In this document: piece after piece, positions 6,158 through 7,737 of the stretch | Layout: each line of letters starts with the position of its first letter | How positions within the stretch are numbered: the first letter of the stretch is position 1 | Source: Nitriliruptoraceae bacterium | GTDB taxonomy: Bacteria > Actinomycetota > Nitriliruptoria > Nitriliruptorales > Nitriliruptoraceae | Reading direction: 5' to 3' | DNA: 7,737 nucleotides | Assembly: GCA_007120485.1 (NCBI GenBank) | Contig: SKNP01000129.1 | Coordinates: 1 to 7,737, forward strand | Translations under genes and position numbers: made by a program | Notes under the pieces: model-generated | The model's database searches: none | The model's input: the letters and a program-made list of their open reading frames with translations, nothing else | Told to the model about the DNA's origin: nothing

Positions 6158-7375
6158 TCAGGCGGGCGTGGGCCGACGGTCCCCGCCGTCGGTGAGGTCG
6201 TTGGCCTCGGGAGCGTCGGTGTCGTCGTTGTTGCCGGCGTTGGCGACGCGTTCGGCGATGGGGTTGACCGAGAGGTCACGGTTGCGCAGCCGGTAGTAGC
6301 TGGCGAGCAGCAGGGCGAGGGCGCCGATGGCGATCGCGGCGCTGATGGCCAGCATGGGCCCGGCTTGGCCGGCGCCGTCGAAGTGGACGATGCCCTGGAT
6401 GGCTTCGTAGGGGAAGCGTGACGGCAGCCAGCTGTGGATCAGGACCCGGTAGCCGGTGGCCAGCGCTTCGGCGGGTACCGACAGCAGGGTGAAGGAGAAC
6501 AGCCACAGCAGCACCAGGATGGGCCAGCCACCGAAGCCCAGCCAGTTCAGCACGGCGCTTTGGATGAGGAAGAACAGGGCGGTCGTCAACGCCAGGGCAC
6601 CGAACAGCCCACCGGTCAGGGCGATGTCCATGCCGAGCAGCCAGTTGCCCACGGCCACGATCGACAGCGGCTGGATGACGGCGAGCGCGGCGACGACGAT
6701 CAGCTGCGCGCCGAGGAACCCGGCCGGGGTCGAGTCCTTGCGGTGCAGCCCCAGCCAGCTGACCAGGGTGGCGATCAACGAACCGATCCACAGCATCGCC
6801 ACCAGGACCAGCGGCGTCTGGGCGTCGGCGGCATCGGCCGGGGCGTTGACCGCGACCGGCTCGACCTGGATGGGGTCGGCCAGCACCGGCACGGATGCGG
6901 GGGAGACGACCGCGTCGGTCTCGCCGAGTGCGGTCAGGGTCTGGCCGCTGAGCTCCGCGGCGGCGCCCTCGGCCAGGGCGGTGATGGTCGCCTCGATGGA
7001 CTGGGCGGCCTCGGGGTTGCGGCCGTGGTTCACGTAGAGCTCGAGCACGACCGGGTCGGTCGCCTCCGGTCCGAGCGCCGCGAGCGTGTCGCTGGTGCCG
7101 GCCGGGATCACCAGCCCGGCAGCGACCTCCTTGTCGTCCAGGGCGGTGTGCATGGCGTCCCGGCTGGTGACCGACTCCCAGTCGACGACGTCGAGGTCGG
7201 CGCCGGTCAGCTGGTCGGCGAGCTCGCCACCGTCAGCGTCGAGCACCGCGACCGGCGCCTCGGACAGCTCCGCGCTGGTGGACGGCCCGAACGTGGCCAC
7301 CCCCAGCAGGATGTGGACAGCGATCACGGCGATGAACACGCCGATCGCCTTGCGTGAGCGTAGGAACCCCCGCAT
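6158..7375 (-). CDS. ABC-2 permease-like membrane protein (YhgE/Pip, DUF3533-type)
   Basis: A 405-residue membrane protein with the layout of ABC-2/YhgE-Pip permeases. One helix near the N-terminus (about 11-28) is followed by an extracytoplasmic domain of roughly 155 residues (30-186) and then five more helices (about 187-209, 220-242, 254-275, 284-301 and 340-360). The tail (about 365-405) is acidic and cytosolic. The early extracytoplasmic stretch (APVAVLDADGG at 40-50, then E85-V89) matches the usual ABC-2_membrane_3/DUF3533 pattern. No ATPase gene is adjacent. Relatives are linked to export or to drug and stress response, but the substrate is unknown. The start is ATG 7375-7373, with a perfect AAGGAGG seven bases upstream; an extension to 7513 would read through the promoter and operator. 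It is probably controlled by the TetR-type gene just upstream, through the operator at 7423-7445. Confidence 0.85.
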   Translation of the reverse strand: MRGFLRSRKAIGVFIAVIAVHILLGVATFGPSTSAELSEAPVAVLDADGGELADQLTGADLDVVDWESVTSRDAMHTALDDKEVAAGLVIPAGTSDTLAALGPEATDPVVLELYVNHGRNPEAAQSIEATITALAEGAAAELSGQTLTALGETDAVVSPASVPVLADPIQVEPVAVNAPADAADAQTPLVLVAMLWIGSLIATLVSWLGLHRKDSTPAGFLGAQLIVVAALAVIQPLSIVAVGNWLLGMDIALTGGLFGALALTTALFFLIQSAVLNWLGFGGWPILVLLWLFSFTLLSVPAEALATGYRVLIHSWLPSRFPYEAIQGIVHFDGAGQAGPMLAISAAIAIGALALLLASYYRLRNRDLSVNPIAERVANAGNNDDTDAPEANDLTDGGDRRPTPA

Positions 7376-7382
7376 GACTGGA

Positions 7383-7389
7383 CCTCCTT
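7383..7389 (-). promoter_or_regulatory. Ribosome binding site AAGGAGG of the ABC-2-like gene
   Basis: A perfect anti-16S match seven bases before ATG 7375, fixing that start over the longer upstream frame. Confidence 0.85.
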
Positions 7390-7400
7390 GGAGTTTGGGC

Positions 7401-7413
7401 CGGATCCGATCCG
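7401..7413. repeat. Small perfect palindrome in the 5' leader
   Basis: CGGATC and GATCCG surround a single C. It lies between the proposed transcription start and the ribosome binding site of the ABC-2-like gene, so it could be a secondary regulator site or chance. Confidence 0.35.
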
Positions 7414-7422
7414 ACCGCTTGT

Positions 7423-7445
7423 TTACGTTACGATATGTAATGTAA
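7423..7445. promoter_or_regulatory. Probable TetR-family operator
   Basis: The arms TTACgTTAC (7423-7431) and GTAAtGTAA (7437-7445) are inverted copies of each other except at one position per arm, with a 5-nt GATAT centre. This 23-bp AT-rich island stands out in GC-rich surroundings and has the size of a TetR-type operator. It covers the proposed -10 of the ABC-2-like gene, so binding should block transcription. The partial gene upstream on the same strand looks like a TetR-type regulator and is the natural candidate to bind here. Confidence 0.75.
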
Positions 7446-7467
7446 GAGGTGCCGCGCGTCGCGGCAA
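7439..7467 (-). promoter_or_regulatory. Proposed sigma-70-type promoter of the ABC-2-like gene
   Basis: On the minus strand, TTGCCG (7467-7462) and TACATT (7444-7439) are separated by exactly 17 nt. Each matches the consensus at four of six positions. Transcription would start near 7432, giving a leader of about 57 nt. The spacer contains a perfect inverted repeat, GCCGCG/CGCGGC (7451-7465). The -10 lies inside the operator. Confidence 0.55.
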
Positions 7468-7504
7468 GGGCGGCCAGGCAAGTGAGGACGTTCGTCCCTG
7501 CGAA

Positions 7505-7545
7505 GGGGCCCAACGGCCCCGCGGCACCGGCCTCGACCTGGCCGG
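7505..7545 (-). terminator. Two GC hairpins after the TetR-type gene, possible terminator
   Basis: GGGGCC/GGCCCC (7505-7510 with 7515-7520, 4-nt loop) and CCGGCC/GGCCGG (7527-7532 with 7540-7545, 7-nt loop) lie between the TetR-type stop and the downstream promoter. They probably separate the two transcripts. Confidence 0.5.
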
Positions 7546-7546
7546 C

Positions 7547-7616
7547 CCGCCGCCCGCCGCCTGCTGCCTGCTGCCTGCTGCCTGCTGCCTGCTGCCTGCT
7601 GCCTGCCGCCCGCCGC
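7547..7616. repeat. CTGCTGC heptanucleotide tandem array (ten units)
   Basis: Ten contiguous 7-bp units: two CCGCCGC, six perfect CTGCTGC (7561-7602), then CTGCCGC and CCGCCGC. The array starts just after the TetR-type stop, which lies 10 nt beyond its right edge, and ends before the hairpins. Variant units at both edges with identical units in the centre are typical of a slippage-prone array. It is non-coding in either orientation as far as I can see. Confidence 0.9.
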
Positions 7617-7626
7617 CTGGCAGCGC

Positions 7627-7737
7627 TCAGGCCTCGCCGATGCCCTCCAACATCGAGCAGAGCAGCTCGATGAGCCGCTCCACCCGCTGCTCGAGCGGCT
7701 CATCGCGTACCAGGTGGGGTCGCAGCAGCTGGTACAG
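7627..7737 (-). CDS. C-terminal end of a probable TetR-family regulator (5' end beyond window)
   Basis: Only the last 36 codons are visible, entering at the right edge and ending in TGA at 7629-7627. They form an amphipathic, Leu/Glu/Arg-rich helical tail (PLEQRVERLIELLCSM and so on), as seen at the end of the ligand-binding domain of TetR-type regulators. The DNA-binding helix-turn-helix is outside the window, so the family call rests on two things. One is the tail; the other is the context: same strand, immediately upstream of an ABC-2/YhgE-like gene whose promoter carries a TetR-style inverted repeat. PadR or another helical regulator is a possible alternative. Confidence 0.6.
   Translation of the reverse strand: MYQLLRPHLVRDEPLEQRVERLIELLCSMLEGIGEA
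7651..7705. repeat. Overlapping perfect inverted repeats inside the regulator gene
   Basis: CATCGAGC (7651-7658) pairs with GCTCGATG (7665-7672). CGATGAGCCGCTC (7668-7680) pairs over 13 bp with GAGCGGCTCATCG (7693-7705). The middle segment is shared, so only one hairpin can form at a time. All of it lies in coding sequence. Confidence 0.7.

Noticed and set aside
7376..7513. Longer N-terminus for the ABC-2-like protein
   Set aside because: It would read through the promoter, operator and AAGGAGG. The predicted residues are rich in polar and aromatic oddities and precede a normal N-terminal helix that already starts well at 7375.
7547..7616. CRISPR-like array
   Set aside because: The units are contiguous 7-mers with no unique spacers; this is a simple tandem repeat.

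Overview
The window is GC-rich DNA, with G or C at most third codon positions. Its genes use ATG or GTG starts with purine-rich ribosome binding sites, and GC-rich hairpins without U-tracts stand where terminators are expected. This suggests a high-GC Gram-positive bacterium, most likely an actinobacterium. A deep lineage such as the Nitriliruptoria/Euzebya group is only my guess. I see no tRNA, rRNA, transposase, phage gene or CRISPR array. It reads as an ordinary chromosomal segment rich in membrane and envelope genes.

Layout: (1) Positions 1-1119, minus strand: a small four-helix membrane protein (745-1119), then the N-terminal 240 codons of a BCCT-family osmolyte transporter (1-721) that runs off the left edge. 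The two are 23 nt apart and probably one operon. (2) Positions 1120-1528: non-coding, with palindromic motifs. (3) Positions 1529-2293: a convergent pair, a small secreted protein on plus and an eight-cysteine putative zinc protein on minus, separated by a strong hairpin (about 1901-1945). (4) Positions 2294-2564: a divergent intergenic region with an inverted repeat and a GTCGGT hexamer array. (5) Positions 2565-4899, plus strand: a CPBP (CAAX/Rce1-like) intramembrane metalloprotease followed by a beta-lactamase-fold serine hydrolase with an unusual three-helix C-terminal tail. They are probably co-transcribed. (6) Positions 5032-6066, minus strand: an integral membrane protein of the LPG-synthase-TM (MprF flippase-like, UPF0104) family. 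(7) Positions 6158-7737, minus strand: the last 36 codons of a probable TetR-type regulator, then a heptamer repeat array and hairpins. After these come a promoter overlapped by an excellent inverted-repeat operator, and an ABC-2-like/YhgE-Pip-type membrane protein, closed by a double hairpin.

How the parts fit: nearly every product is in the membrane or outside it (osmolyte uptake, intramembrane proteolysis, a periplasmic-side hydrolase, a lipid-flippase-like protein, an export-type permease). Envelope homeostasis or stress is a reasonable common theme, but the genes lie in several separate transcription units and nothing shows they form one pathway. I do not see clear evidence of a new multi-gene system. 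The items most worth following are the internally duplicated four-cysteine module in the 2000-2293 protein, the TetR operator at 7423-7445, the start-codon puzzle of the serine hydrolase, and the protease/hydrolase pair.
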